In this document: positions 15,288 to 25,764 of the stretch, piece by piece
How positions within the stretch are numbered: the first letter of the stretch is position 1
Layout of the letters: each line of letters opens with the position of its first letter
DNA from: Micromonospora_I sp040659735
Lineage (GTDB): Bacteria; Actinomycetota; Actinomycetes; Mycobacteriales; Micromonosporaceae
DNA length: 64,000 nucleotides
Direction: 5' to 3'
NCBI RefSeq assembly: GCF_040659735.1
Contig: NZ_JBFANZ010000003.1
Location: 1 to 64,000, forward strand
The notes under the pieces: generated by a model
What the model was told of the DNA's origin: nothing
The model's database searches: none
What the model saw: only the letters and a program-made list of their open reading frames with translations
Translations under genes and position numbers: made by a program

Positions 15288-18200
15288 TCACCTCGGATTC
15301 GACATGTTACGGAACCGGACGTCACCAGTTTGGGCTCGTCCAGGCAATCGTGCCTGCAACGAGTTCGGACCATAGATGATAGAAGTGCCTTGGCTGTGCG
15401 GACGGAGCGCGCCCGTTGGAACTTCGTATTCCACGTAGACATCCCCTCGAGGCGCAACCCGGTAGGTGTCGGGCGCCGGCGGGTTGGCCACACGGTGTGT
15501 TCCCTGGTCGTTCCACTGAATATTGCCAGTATCGCGCATGCCCGCCTGCTCATCGGGATGCATCCATCGCCCAACACGTGTCCAGCCGTCATCAGCTGCC
15601 GCGGTACCCCCACAGTTGTGTACGAGGAGAGGCGTTGTGCCGGCGATCACATAGTAGGTGTGAAGGGCTTCGACCGTCAGGTCGTGCATGACAGCAGCGC
15701 CGCCGTACGACCTGACCGATCTGACGGTCGCCGCAGCACCGTTGGTCGCAAGGAGCGCTTCACCCTGCCGAAGTTCCTCGGCGTGCACCCAGTTCTGTCG
15801 GTCCTCACTCCAGAACGGGTGGTGCTGGGTGGTCTTGACCAGGACGTCCCGACCACCCTCAACGGTGATGACCAGGTCGGTGAGGTCGGTGTCGTGGTTG
15901 ATGTGGGTGGCGACTACCGTACGGGGCTCGGTCTTGCCTGAGTCCGGCTCGGAAGCGACGACCTTGTCGCCCGGCTTCAACTTCTCGATCGCGCGCAGCG
16001 AGCCGTCGGCGAGCAGAACGAGCGTGCCAGGCGCGAAACTGTGCTTGCGGCACGCGCTGAACAACGTCTTGACGCCGTCGATCAGATCGCCGAGTAGCCC
16101 CTTGACCCGGCTGGCGAGCGCGGCCGCCTTCGCCCACTGCCACGGCGCGCCGTACTTCGTGGCGAGCTTTCCGAGGAAGCCGCCGACGAAGGAGCCGGCC
16201 ACGGCGATGGCCGTGTTGAGGCAGCCACCCATGTCACCCTTGGTAAAGCAGTCGAGCGCGTCGGTGATGCCCAACTCATCCATGGCGATCTTCGCCAGGG
16301 CCTTGGCCGAGTCGAGGAGCACCTGCTTGGCCTTGGCGATGCGTTCCTGCCGCAGACGCTCCGCCGCGGCCGCGTTCGCGTCCTGGCCCCACGTCTTGCC
16401 GAAGTTCTGTGGCTTGTACTGGTGGGGCGCGTCAGGGTCCCAGCTGCCGGAGCAGCCGGAGCAGCCGTCGTTGTGGCCCTTGACCTTGTGGTAGTTGCCG
16501 GCGAGGTCCACGAAATCGGCGCCGGGGCCACAGCGGTCGTCCGAGCAGGATTTGAGGCCGTCCGGGTCCGAGAACGAGATGGGGTTGTTGTTGGCGTACG
16601 CGTACCCGTGCATCTGCTGCGGGTCGTTGATGTCGATGATCGGGTCGACCGAGATGAACCGACCGGTGATCGTGTCGTACTCGCGGGCTCCGATGTTCAC
16701 CAGGCCCGTTGTCGAGTCCTGGTTGCCGTTGACGAAGCCCTTCTCGCTCGGCCACTGCGCTGCCGTTGGCTGCGTGCCGCGGGCCTCGCCGAACGGGGTG
16801 CTCCGGCGGTGGATGATCGCACCGGTCTCGCTGACCGTCGCCTGGCCGGTGCCGTGGTGGTCGGAGGCGACGTAGTGCAGGCCGTTGAGCTTGCGGACGA
16901 TCGTGCCGCCGCCGGGCAGCGAGTAGTAGCGGGTGCCGTCGGTCGCACGGGTGGCGTGGTTGAGCCGGACCTCCATCCCCGGCAGGTAGAGCGTGGTGGT
17001 GCCCGGCTCCTTGCGGAGCATCCGCGAGCCATCGACGTCGTAGAGGTAGCTGGTCTTCTTGCCGGCGGCGTCGGTGACCGACTCGAGGTTGCCCTCGGCG
17101 TCCCAGGCCAGGGTCTGGTTCTCGCCGACCTTGGTGCGCCGCTTCGTGTTGCCGGCGGCGTCGTAGTCGTAGCTGTAGAGCTTCGACCCCCCGGCGGTGG
17201 TCTCGGTCATCTCGCGCAGCGTGTGCGGCTGTGACGCACCCGCGGCCGGGTACTTGTACGAACGCTCCACGAGCGAGGTGCCGTTGGTAGCGAACTGCGA
17301 CTCCGTCTTGCGGTTTCCGACCGCGTCAAAGGTGTAGGAGTGGTGATAGGGAGCCACCCCGCCCACACCGGTGACCGACGGGCCGCCGGCGCATGGGTCG
17401 GTCGCGGTGCTCGCCGACGTCCACGCCCGCTCCATCCGGCGCAGGTAGTCGTAGGTGAAGCACTGCACGTCGCGGGTTCCCGAGGGCGTGTCCGCGATCT
17501 GGGTGATGTTGCCCGACGCGTCGTAGCTGTAGCGGGCGTCGATGTCGATGATCGGCGCGCCGCTGCGGTCCAGCCGTTGGTGGATCAGCCGCTTGGAACC
17601 CTGCTCGTATCCGTACGTCGACCAGACCTTGTTGGCGCCCAGTGCTGCCTCGGTCTGGATCACCTCGCCGGTCGCCGAGTAGTCGACGTCGGTCAGGTAG
17701 GGGACGTCGCCCGTGGTGGCGGTCAGCCGCTCCAGGCTGTCGTAGGTGTAGGCGATGCTCTCAAACGGCAAGCCACCACCGTCGGACATGCCGATGGCTG
17801 AGACCGTGCCGTCGGAGTTGTACTCCGTCGCGAAGCTGTACAGCCCGGCCAGCTCGACCCCGGCCTGCTCCGGGATCTGGTAGTAGGTGGCGTGCGGCCG
17901 GTAGAACTCGTCATAGGTGCCGACGTAGGTGGTGTACTCGGCCCCGTCGACGTACCGGGTGGTCGAGGAGAGCTTCCCGAGCATCTCCTGGTCGTAGACC
18001 CAGCTGCTCAGCAGCACACCCGTGTCGACGGCACCCTTGTAGACAGCGGACTTACGGCCGATCTCGTCGTACTTCGTGCTGATCGTCTCGTTCACACCGT
18101 TGGTGGTGCTGACGATCCGATCCAGGTTGTCGTACCTGTACGTCGCGGTGCCGGTGTCCGGGTCGATGGACTTGATCTTGCGCCCGAGTTGGTCGTACTC

Positions 18201-21200
18201 GTGGTTCCACTTGTTGCCCGCCGGATCCGTCACGGTGGCGATCTGACCCGACCGGGTGTAGGTGTACTGAGTCTTGTCGGACGCGCCGGACGGGGCGTCG
18301 CCCTTGTACTGCAGCAATTCGGTCGTCTGCCCGAGCGCGTTGGTGATCGTCGTGGTGGGGGTGCCGCCCTCCGGCGGGTCCACCGAGACACGGTCGCCAC
18401 CGTAGGTGGTGGAGGTGCGCCACTTCTCGGTGCCGGCCACGGCGGAAATCTCCGCCCGGACCCGGTCCGCGCCGTCGTAGACGTAGAGCGTCTGCCCCTC
18501 GACCTCACCGTTGCGGGCCGGGTAGATCCCGTCGGTCGGCGCTCCGGCGACGTTGTAGGTGGCGAATGTCTTGTCCAGCTTGCCGGTGGCGGTGTAGAAG
18601 GTGTCCGCGATCATCCGGGTGCCGTTGGGGCCCTCGGTCTGCATCTGCCGGGGGCGGAGCAGGCCATCGTGCAGCTTGTACTCGACGCTGTAGCTGCCGT
18701 CGTTCTGCCGCTTCTCCGTCTTGACCGCGACCGGCTTGTCCTTGCGGACCAGGTAGGTGTACTTGATGCTCGGCGAGAGCCCGGTCGCGCCGGTCCGGTC
18801 CGGCATCCACACCTTGCTCAGCCGGCCCAGCGCGTCGTACTCGAGCACGCTCTTGAGCTGATTCGGGTCAATCTGGGTGACCGGGCTGCCCCAGGCGGGG
18901 GTGTAATCGGTGGTCGTGGCGTGACCGAGCGGGTTGGTCTCCTTGACCTTGGTGGTCAGACCGTTCGTCTCGGTGTACTCCGTGGTCGTGACCCGACCCA
19001 TGGCGTCGGTCGCCGTCAGCGGCCGGCCATACGAATCGAAGCTGCCTTCGGCGGCGGTGATGTAGGTGGCCGTCGTACCGTCGTGGCTCTTCAGCCGCTC
19101 GGAGCGGGTCGGGTTTCCAACGGTCGGCGTCACCCCGAACGCCTCGCCGTCATAGAGCGTGCGGGTGTCGGAGATGACCTGGGTCTTGCGGTCCGGGGTG
19201 TCGGAGCACTTGACCGACACGGATTCCACCCGGGACACCAGGTTGTAGAGGTGGGCGGTCGGGTTGTCGGCGTAGAAGGTACGGGTGCACGCCTCGTCGC
19301 CCGTGACGTTCACGTCGCCGAGGTTTTCCGTCACGGTGGTCCGGCCGAAGTCGGTCTCGAAGGTGGAGGTGGCCTTCGTCTCCCGCCAACCGCCGGCGGC
19401 CAGGGCGATGAAGTCGCGCGTCGTCTGGGTGTTGGTGAACCAGGCCTTCTTGGCGCCCCAGTCGTGCGACTCGGTGGCGGTGTTGTGCCGCCACGGCGTC
19501 GCGATGCTCTTGCTGACCTCGGTCGCGCCGTCGAATGACCGCGTCTCCAACTGGTGCCCGGAGAACTCGTCGTAGTCGATGTGCTCGACGCCCGCCGAAT
19601 CCTTCACCCGTTCATCCCGGATGTCGCCGGTCGGGAGCTCGTCCCCGTGCATACCGCGCAGGTACCGGTACTCGGTCTTGGTGGTCTGCACCTGGCCGCT
19701 GCCCGCGGTGACCACCACGCGGCCGTAGCCTCGCCACTCACTCCAGGTGAGGTCCTTCGGGTCGGAGATCCCGTCGGGTTCCGCGTGCCGCCAGGCGGCG
19801 CCGTCGAGGTAGTCGTACTTGGTGACCATGTCCGGCGCACCACCGGTCCGGTCGGTCTCGATGACCGCGGCGACGACGTACTTGTGGAACCAGTCGGTGA
19901 TCTGGCCGGCGCTACCGAGCGGATTCCACTTCACCGGATAGCAGCGCCGGGTGCTGTTGCCCTCGGTGGGCAGGGTCGTCTGGGTGCAGTCGGGCGTGGC
20001 GTAGTTGACGTCGATCTGGGCGCCCGAGTCGGTCCAGACGGTGGCCAGCCGGAAGCGGATGAGCGGGGCAACGTTGTCTTTGTCCCGGTCGATCCGGTTG
20101 GGCAACTGAAGGCCACCCAGTTCGACGGACGGCATCTCAATGTCGGTGCCGTACATGCCGGTGTGGGTGATTTTGCTGAGCCAGAGGGTGCGGGACCCGT
20201 CACCGTTGTCGGTGAGTAGATGGTCCAGCTTCCACTGGTCCACCGGGGTCCAGGTGGTGCCCTCCCGGATCTCGGTGGTGATGCCGGTCAGCCGGGCCCG
20301 GGTCCAGAAGGTCGGGGTGAGCTGGTCGGGCTTGCACTTGGTGTCCTTGGCGCAGTTGCGGTCGAACGGGACGTCCGGCCAGTACGGCGCCGTCGTGGTG
20401 GTCAGGTCCTGCGGGTCGCAGTCGATGCCGGTGGCCGGCAGGCATCGCTCACCGGTCTGGAAGCGGACCCGGGCGGGGGCGTTGGTGGTGTAGACGGCGT
20501 TGTCGCGCTGGCCGTAGTCGATCCGCTTGAGGTAGCCGCCGCGGTGGTAGGCCACGCCGTTGAGGTCGGTGCGCTTGGCCCGGGCGTAGTAGTTGGTTTC
20601 CCGGTCGTAGAAGTACGAGGTGACGTTGCCGTAGCGGTCCTTGGCGTAGTCGAGGCTCCACCGCCACGCCTGGTCACAGTAGGAATCGACGAACGTCGCC
20701 TTCTTGCATGGCTCGTTCGCGTCGTCACCGAAGACCGGCATGGTCCAGGTGGAAGCGGTCTCCTCCTTGTTGACCGTCCAGCCGGGCAGCCGGTTGAGGC
20801 CGAAGTAGTACTGGGTGCCGTCGGTGGTGGTGACCCGCCAGTGCTCCCCGTCGTTGTCACCGTTGACCGCACCGGTGAACCGCTCGACCTTCGAGCCGTC
20901 GTCGGTGGCGAACCGCCAGGTGCTGCCGTCCTGGACCAGCTCGGTGGACTTGCCGTTCAGCATGATGGTCGCGTTGTCGTACGCCCAGCACTGGTCGGCG
21001 TACTGCGTCTGGCCGTCGTCGGCGCATGACTTGTACCGCCGCTCGATGTGGCCCGGCTCGTAGCTGAAGCCCTCGCCGATCCAGGAGCCCTGGTTGTTGG
21101 TCGTCGCGGTGCGCCCGTCGACTGACTGCGAGGAGTAGGCCAGCGTGATCCCCGGCGCTCCACCGGCGGCGACCGGGGGCGTGCGCAGTGGATAGGTCCA

Positions 21201-22067
21201 CGAGAAGCCACCGGTCGACGGGGCCACCGACCACTTCGACGACGGCGCCAACTTGCTGGCGCCGAAGTCACCCTGCGACGAGGAGTCCGTCGCGGCGAGG
21301 GCGAAGGTCGCGCCGGTCGCTGGGGCGCTCACGCGCGCGGAGAGGGTACGGGTGTCACCGTTGTTGACGGTCGGCACCGGCTCGGCGGCGCAGGACTGCT
21401 TCTCCGGGGTGGTCAGCGCGCACTCAGGCAGCCTCACCAGTCGCAGGCGGGCGCCGAAGTCACCGCCATAGGCGCCGGCCAGGCCGTCGTAGCTGACGCC
21501 GAGCTGCACGTCGCCGGTGGCGTGCTGGCCGTCTGCGCGCTTCACCCGTACCAGCGGACCGTCCACCCTGGCCCGCTCGGACGCCTTGCGATCGAGCACC
21601 TCGATGCGGACCTTGCTTGGCGACGATGCCGATGCCTCGGGGGCCGCCGCCGCGGCGGCGCCCGCCTTCGGGGCTGACGATCGCGGTGCGGACACCGAGA
21701 CGGAGAGGCCCCCGGCCTTCCCGGTCGCGGCCGGCGCGGCTGCCGTGGCGCGGGCACCGGTCGGAGGCGGCGCTGCGGGTACGGCGATCTCGGTGGCGCC
21801 CGCCGCCGGCCAAGTGACCTTGGCCGGCTTGGTGGTCGCGGCCGCTGCCGCCGGATTGTCCTTGCGCGGCTTCACGCCGAGTGGCTTGCGGTTCGGCAGG
21901 GTCTTGCTGGAGCCGGCAGCGGACGGACGTTTCCGCTCGGCGGCGGCGGCGGGGTCGGCGGCGACCTGGATGAGGCTCACGCCCATCACACCGGCCATCG
22001 CCCAGGACATCGGTCGCACGATCCGGCGTTGGAGTACGCCGGAGGAGACCATGAGTCGGGAGAACAT
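15288..22067 (-). CDS. secreted RHS/YD-repeat polymorphic toxin with Hint and TreTu-like C-terminus
   Basis: About 2259 residues. An N-terminal signal (MSWAMAGVMGVSLIQVAADP) precedes an Ala/Pro-rich linker and an SpvB-like opening (PGITLAYSSQSVDGRTATTN). Many YD repeats follow in the middle (YDALGRLSKVW, YDQLGRKIKSID, YDYDAAGNTKRRT), then the RHS core end GAREYDTITGRFISVDPI. A Hint autoprocessing domain runs from SFAPGTLVLLADG to LLVHNC (about 2010-2152). The last 107 residues (MHPDEQAGMRDTGNIQW, GDVYVEYEVPTGAL, IIYGPNSLQARLPG) resemble TreTu-type ADP-ribosyltransferase toxins reported to hit EF-Tu; that assignment is from memory of the family. The shell should encapsulate the toxin and Hint should release it. 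The ATG at 22067 follows GGAGGG. Third gene of the operon. Confidence 0.88.
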   Translation of the reverse strand: MFSRLMVSSGVLQRRIVRPMSWAMAGVMGVSLIQVAADPAAAAERKRPSAAGSSKTLPNRKPLGVKPRKDNPAAAAATTKPAKVTWPAAGATEIAVPAAPPPTGARATAAAPAATGKAGGLSVSVSAPRSSAPKAGAAAAAAPEASASSPSKVRIEVLDRKASERARVDGPLVRVKRADGQHATGDVQLGVSYDGLAGAYGGDFGARLRLVRLPECALTTPEKQSCAAEPVPTVNNGDTRTLSARVSAPATGATFALAATDSSSQGDFGASKLAPSSKWSVAPSTGGFSWTYPLRTPPVAAGGAPGITLAYSSQSVDGRTATTNNQGSWIGEGFSYEPGHIERRYKSCADDGQTQYADQCWAYDNATIMLNGKSTELVQDGSTWRFATDDGSKVERFTGAVNGDNDGEHWRVTTTDGTQYYFGLNRLPGWTVNKEETASTWTMPVFGDDANEPCKKATFVDSYCDQAWRWSLDYAKDRYGNVTSYFYDRETNYYARAKRTDLNGVAYHRGGYLKRIDYGQRDNAVYTTNAPARVRFQTGERCLPATGIDCDPQDLTTTTAPYWPDVPFDRNCAKDTKCKPDQLTPTFWTRARLTGITTEIREGTTWTPVDQWKLDHLLTDNGDGSRTLWLSKITHTGMYGTDIEMPSVELGGLQLPNRIDRDKDNVAPLIRFRLATVWTDSGAQIDVNYATPDCTQTTLPTEGNSTRRCYPVKWNPLGSAGQITDWFHKYVVAAVIETDRTGGAPDMVTKYDYLDGAAWRHAEPDGISDPKDLTWSEWRGYGRVVVTAGSGQVQTTKTEYRYLRGMHGDELPTGDIRDERVKDSAGVEHIDYDEFSGHQLETRSFDGATEVSKSIATPWRHNTATESHDWGAKKAWFTNTQTTRDFIALAAGGWRETKATSTFETDFGRTTVTENLGDVNVTGDEACTRTFYADNPTAHLYNLVSRVESVSVKCSDTPDRKTQVISDTRTLYDGEAFGVTPTVGNPTRSERLKSHDGTTATYITAAEGSFDSYGRPLTATDAMGRVTTTEYTETNGLTTKVKETNPLGHATTTDYTPAWGSPVTQIDPNQLKSVLEYDALGRLSKVWMPDRTGATGLSPSIKYTYLVRKDKPVAVKTEKRQNDGSYSVEYKLHDGLLRPRQMQTEGPNGTRMIADTFYTATGKLDKTFATYNVAGAPTDGIYPARNGEVEGQTLYVYDGADRVRAEISAVAGTEKWRTSTTYGGDRVSVDPPEGGTPTTTITNALGQTTELLQYKGDAPSGASDKTQYTYTRSGQIATVTDPAGNKWNHEYDQLGRKIKSIDPDTGTATYRYDNLDRIVSTTNGVNETISTKYDEIGRKSAVYKGAVDTGVLLSSWVYDQEMLGKLSSTTRYVDGAEYTTYVGTYDEFYRPHATYYQIPEQAGVELAGLYSFATEYNSDGTVSAIGMSDGGGLPFESIAYTYDSLERLTATTGDVPYLTDVDYSATGEVIQTEAALGANKVWSTYGYEQGSKRLIHQRLDRSGAPIIDIDARYSYDASGNITQIADTPSGTRDVQCFTYDYLRRMERAWTSASTATDPCAGGPSVTGVGGVAPYHHSYTFDAVGNRKTESQFATNGTSLVERSYKYPAAGASQPHTLREMTETTAGGSKLYSYDYDAAGNTKRRTKVGENQTLAWDAEGNLESVTDAAGKKTSYLYDVDGSRMLRKEPGTTTLYLPGMEVRLNHATRATDGTRYYSLPGGGTIVRKLNGLHYVASDHHGTGQATVSETGAIIHRRSTPFGEARGTQPTAAQWPSEKGFVNGNQDSTTGLVNIGAREYDTITGRFISVDPIIDINDPQQMHGYAYANNNPISFSDPDGLKSCSDDRCGPGADFVDLAGNYHKVKGHNDGCSGCSGSWDPDAPHQYKPQNFGKTWGQDANAAAAERLRQERIAKAKQVLLDSAKALAKIAMDELGITDALDCFTKGDMGGCLNTAIAVAGSFVGGFLGKLATKYGAPWQWAKAAALASRVKGLLGDLIDGVKTLFSACRKHSFAPGTLVLLADGSLRAIEKLKPGDKVVASEPDSGKTEPRTVVATHINHDTDLTDLVITVEGGRDVLVKTTQHHPFWSEDRQNWVHAEELRQGEALLATNGAAATVRSVRSYGGAAVMHDLTVEALHTYYVIAGTTPLLVHNCGGTAAADDGWTRVGRWMHPDEQAGMRDTGNIQWNDQGTHRVANPPAPDTYRVAPRGDVYVEYEVPTGALRPHSQGTSIIYGPNSLQARLPGRAQTGDVRFRNMSNPR

Positions 22068-22153
22068 CAACCCTCCACGGGGTGGGTGGACAGAGGGAAG
22101 TCGGCAGGGGCCGTCGGGGCGCCCGACGGTGGGCGACCCGACGACCGGGGCGA

Positions 22154-25100
22154 TCAGAGGTTGGGCTGTTCCTTGGCGACGATGTTGAGCCGCTGAAGCA
22201 CGGTCTTCTCGGCGACGCCGTCGTAGACCCGGACGTCGTCGACCGCTCCGGAAAGGTGCTCCCGGAACTGGTCGTCGATGAAGGCCCGGCCCAGTTGCAG
22301 GCCGCCGACCGCGTTGAACGGCACGGTGAGCTGCGCCGAGCTGATGACCTCCGCGTTGACGTAGAGCAGCAGTTCGCGCGTGTAGCCGTTGTAGACCAGC
22401 GCGACCAAATCGCCCTTGGTGATGGTCCTCGGCGGGACCTCGGCTGGATACGTTTCACCAGCGCTGCCGACCGTGTCGGCGCCCGGCACGGCGAGTTCCC
22501 AGAAACCGTCGGTATTGCATCGGACGATGACCGAGCTGTTGTGGGCGCCCTTCTGGGAGAACAGGGTCATCGGAGTGCCCTTGCAGCTGCTGGTCAGCCG
22601 TGTTCGGGCGGCGAGGGTGAAGCTGCCCGCCATGTTGGCGTTGACCGTCGTGCTGGCATGACTGGTCACGTGGCCGGTCAGCTTGAGGTGCCCGGCACCG
22701 AGCAGTGGCGCGGTCGTCGGGATCGGACTCTTGTAGATCGACGCGCCGGACCCGAGCGTCATCGCGGCCCCGGTGCCGTACTCGGGACTGACCTGGCCGG
22801 ACGCGCTGTTCAGCTGCCAGTACGCCTTGCGGTTGAGGGCGGTCTGCTTGAGCCCGGTCACCTCGGCGGAAAGGATCGGCCGGTCGAACAAAGAGACGTC
22901 GGCCAGCGCACCAGTCCAGTGATCGGTGTAGCCGGTCTTGGTCAGGCGTCGGCCGAGCTGGACCGCGCCGCGCGACTTCGTCAGCGAGCGCCGGTCAGCG
23001 GTGACCGGGGTGCTCCCGTCCGCCTGCAGGGAGATCTTCTTCGCGACGCCGTCATAGGACGCGGTCAGGTACGTCCAGTTCGTGGTCGCGCCGGCGACCG
23101 ACACCTTCCACTCACCTAGTGAGGTGACCTCGGTGACCGGCATCCGGAACACCCAGGAACCACCCTCGATACCCAGGCTGAACCCGGGCTCACCGGTTCC
23201 ATCCTGGCTGATGGCGACCTGCCGACGGCTGGGATCCGTGGTCTTCACCCACGCCGCCACGGTGAAGCTGCCGGAGGTGTCGACGATGCCGGTGTGGGTG
23301 GTGGCAAGGTATCCGTTCCAGCTGCCGTCGAGCTCCACCGCGGTGTCGTATGCCCCACCCGGTCCCGCCACACCGAACTTTGCGCCGCTGCCGGGGATGG
23401 CGTCGTGCCCACCGAGCACGTCCAGCGCCTCGGTCGAGCCCATCACCTCGGAAAGGGGCCACTGGGCGGCCGGTGGCCGCTTGCCGACCCGGAAGCTGCA
23501 GGAGGCGATGTTGCTGGGGCGAGCCGCCCGGTCCACGGCCTGGACGTTGATCGTCCACGGCCCCTCCTTGTCCGGCGTCCACTGGATGGTCACCGGGCCG
23601 CCGGCCGACGTCGGCTTCTTGATGTTGGTAGGCGACGGGTTTTCGTTGAATCCCCAGCGGTACTCGACCACGTCATCGGCGGCCGAATCGAAGGTGAAGC
23701 TGGTCTGGATCCCCAGCTTCTCGTGCCACTCCTCGTCGGTCTTGCAGACGGACCCCTCGTCGTCGTTGTTCAACTCGGGGAAATCCGGCGAGTCGATGTC
23801 CGGCGCGGCCGGGCTGGCCGTGTCGAAAAAAAACTGGCAGGGATTGCGGGACCCGTCGGCACTCCACGGCCCCCAGCTGGTGTTGTCGCTGGCTCGAACC
23901 TCCCAGGAGATCGGGGGGCCCTGCGGGATGTCCGCCGGGGTCTGGTACGTGAAGATCGATCCGCTGGCCTTGAGCGGGGTGGTGTAGCTGCGGACGGTGT
24001 CCGCGCTGGCGCCCTCGGCCCGCCAGCTCACCCTGAACTCGGCCTTGATCTGCTCAGTGTTCGCGGACGAGTGGTCCGGGTCGCGGAGCACGGCGGAGAG
24101 CCTCGGCGGGGTGTCCACATAGGGCTGACCGGTGCCGTAGACGCAGGCGCCGCCCGGGGACATGGTCAATTCGGACTGGTTCGCGATCAGCGGCGCCCGG
24201 TTGTAGCGCACCGAGAGCAGTCCGTTGTCACAGAATCGCCTGCTGTGCTGGTAGTTGCTCTCGGTCTCAGCCTTCAGACCAAGCGTCACGTTGCCCCAGC
24301 CGTTGGTCGCCGCGAGCTGTACCGCCTCCTTGGCGTCCCAGCTCGCGTTCTGGTTGGTCGAGGTGCAGCTTGCCTGGGTGCTGCTGAGCGCCTTGGTCGC
24401 GAGCCAGTTGGCTCCGGTGCTCCAGTTGGATCCGCCCGGCTGGTTGTTCCAGTTCGTCGACGAGCTGATCCCCTTTGGCAACAGGTAGAGCTGTACGTCC
24501 CGGGCGGTGGTGTTCCACGCGTGCTGCATGGTGACCCGGAACTCGGCGCTGAGGATCGTCTTGCCGGAATACGGCGTGGCCAGGGTGTAGATCACCCGCT
24601 TGACCTTGGAGTTGTTGCACTGCTCCGGGCAGAGACCGATCCGCTCGTGCCGATTGCCGTCGAACTTCCAGTACTCCTCGACGGGGTAGCCGCTGTCGAC
24701 CATTGCCCAGGCGCTCTTGGTCGTCGCCTGCCAGACGGGGTCCAGGTAGACCGGCCAGTGGGTGTCCGGGCTGGTCAGCATCGCGGCGTCGGGCTTCAGC
24801 GTCAGCGAGCCGTTGGCGTAGCTGAGGTCGACCGGCTTGACGGCCGAGCTGTCCTCCGGCCCTCGCGCCGTCTCCAGATTCGTTCCGGTGGTGGTGCGCG
24901 TGGTCGACTCGCCGGCCAGCGCTCCGGAGGTCGTCTTGGCGGTGGTGGCGGACTCGATGCCCTCACCGGTCGGCGTGCCGTTGTCCCACATGGTCGGGGC
25001 GTCGGCCTCCATCACCGGGTTGTTGGTGGCCGGGTCGAGCGCGACGACACCGCCCTCCGCCGTCTCCTGGATATTGAGGTTCTCCCCGGAGACGCCGAGC

Positions 25101-25720
25101 TTCAGCCCCTGCAGCTCGGGCGTGTTCGCCGCCTCGGGGGTCTTCAGGACGATGACGTGCGAAAAGCCCTCCACTGTCACGTTGACCACGAGGTCGACAT
25201 CCTTGAAGACCTCCGGGTAGAGGGCCTGATCGCCGGTGAGCACCGGCGCCGGCAGGGCGTACGGCCAGGTAAGCGTCATCACCTGGTCGTCGCGCCGGAC
25301 CACCATGAGCGGATCGGAGCCACCGCTGGACACGCGCATCCCAATCAGCGCCGCCCTGGGGGTGATGGTTCCGTCGGTGTTCCGCACCAGAGTGGCATCG
25401 GTCGGCACCCAGGTGTCGCCCTGGATGACCCGCACCGGATGGGCGTGGTCGTTGGCGATCAGCGTGCCGTCCGGCTGGGCGAAGACGTCACGGTACTCGT
25501 CGCGGAACGCGAGCACCTCGACCGGCTGGTTGAGCGCTGCGGCCGCCAGGACGGCCTCGGCCTCGGTGTCCCGGACCGGGTTCTCCTCCACCGCGGCGAC
25601 CGGTGCGGGTACCGGGTCCGACGGTTGTTGCCCGACGTACGCTGACGACGAGATCAGGCCGGCGAGACCGACCATGAGGCCGAGCGTGAAGAGCCGACCC
25701 CGTCTCCGTGTACGACTCAC
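22154..25720 (-). CDS. secreted LamG-domain protein of the RHS operon
   Basis: About 1188 residues. A signal peptide (LFTLGLMVGLAGLISSSAYV) is followed by the same N-terminal module as the upstream FG-GAP protein (LPAPVLTGDQALYPEVFKDV, then WPVYLDPVW). Next come a DNRLRE-like beta region, Ig/fibronectin-like parts (QWTPDKEGPWTINVQAVDRA) and two LamG/concanavalin-type domains (GSFTVAAWVKTTD...; GSFTLAARTRLTS...LSGAVDDVRVYDG). It is probably cell-surface or extracellular and ligand-binding, with no catalytic motif. I start at the GTG at 25720 because GGGGAGGGA lies just upstream; an ATG at 25765 is in frame without such a site. The gaps to its neighbours are 44 and 86 bases, so one transcript is likely. 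Confidence 0.82.
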   Translation of the reverse strand: MSRTRRRGRLFTLGLMVGLAGLISSSAYVGQQPSDPVPAPVAAVEENPVRDTEAEAVLAAAALNQPVEVLAFRDEYRDVFAQPDGTLIANDHAHPVRVIQGDTWVPTDATLVRNTDGTITPRAALIGMRVSSGGSDPLMVVRRDDQVMTLTWPYALPAPVLTGDQALYPEVFKDVDLVVNVTVEGFSHVIVLKTPEAANTPELQGLKLGVSGENLNIQETAEGGVVALDPATNNPVMEADAPTMWDNGTPTGEGIESATTAKTTSGALAGESTTRTTTGTNLETARGPEDSSAVKPVDLSYANGSLTLKPDAAMLTSPDTHWPVYLDPVWQATTKSAWAMVDSGYPVEEYWKFDGNRHERIGLCPEQCNNSKVKRVIYTLATPYSGKTILSAEFRVTMQHAWNTTARDVQLYLLPKGISSSTNWNNQPGGSNWSTGANWLATKALSSTQASCTSTNQNASWDAKEAVQLAATNGWGNVTLGLKAETESNYQHSRRFCDNGLLSVRYNRAPLIANQSELTMSPGGACVYGTGQPYVDTPPRLSAVLRDPDHSSANTEQIKAEFRVSWRAEGASADTVRSYTTPLKASGSIFTYQTPADIPQGPPISWEVRASDNTSWGPWSADGSRNPCQFFFDTASPAAPDIDSPDFPELNNDDEGSVCKTDEEWHEKLGIQTSFTFDSAADDVVEYRWGFNENPSPTNIKKPTSAGGPVTIQWTPDKEGPWTINVQAVDRAARPSNIASCSFRVGKRPPAAQWPLSEVMGSTEALDVLGGHDAIPGSGAKFGVAGPGGAYDTAVELDGSWNGYLATTHTGIVDTSGSFTVAAWVKTTDPSRRQVAISQDGTGEPGFSLGIEGGSWVFRMPVTEVTSLGEWKVSVAGATTNWTYLTASYDGVAKKISLQADGSTPVTADRRSLTKSRGAVQLGRRLTKTGYTDHWTGALADVSLFDRPILSAEVTGLKQTALNRKAYWQLNSASGQVSPEYGTGAAMTLGSGASIYKSPIPTTAPLLGAGHLKLTGHVTSHASTTVNANMAGSFTLAARTRLTSSCKGTPMTLFSQKGAHNSSVIVRCNTDGFWELAVPGADTVGSAGETYPAEVPPRTITKGDLVALVYNGYTRELLLYVNAEVISSAQLTVPFNAVGGLQLGRAFIDDQFREHLSGAVDDVRVYDGVAEKTVLQRLNIVAKEQPNL

Positions 25721-25764
25721 CGTGAGGTCCCTCCCCGTTGACATGTACATGTTCGTCCGTTCCA

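Noticed and set aside
23294..25645. 783-codon plus-strand open frame opposite the LamG protein gene
   Set aside because: High GC opens such antisense frames; the minus-strand protein has domains and a signal peptide, this one has none.
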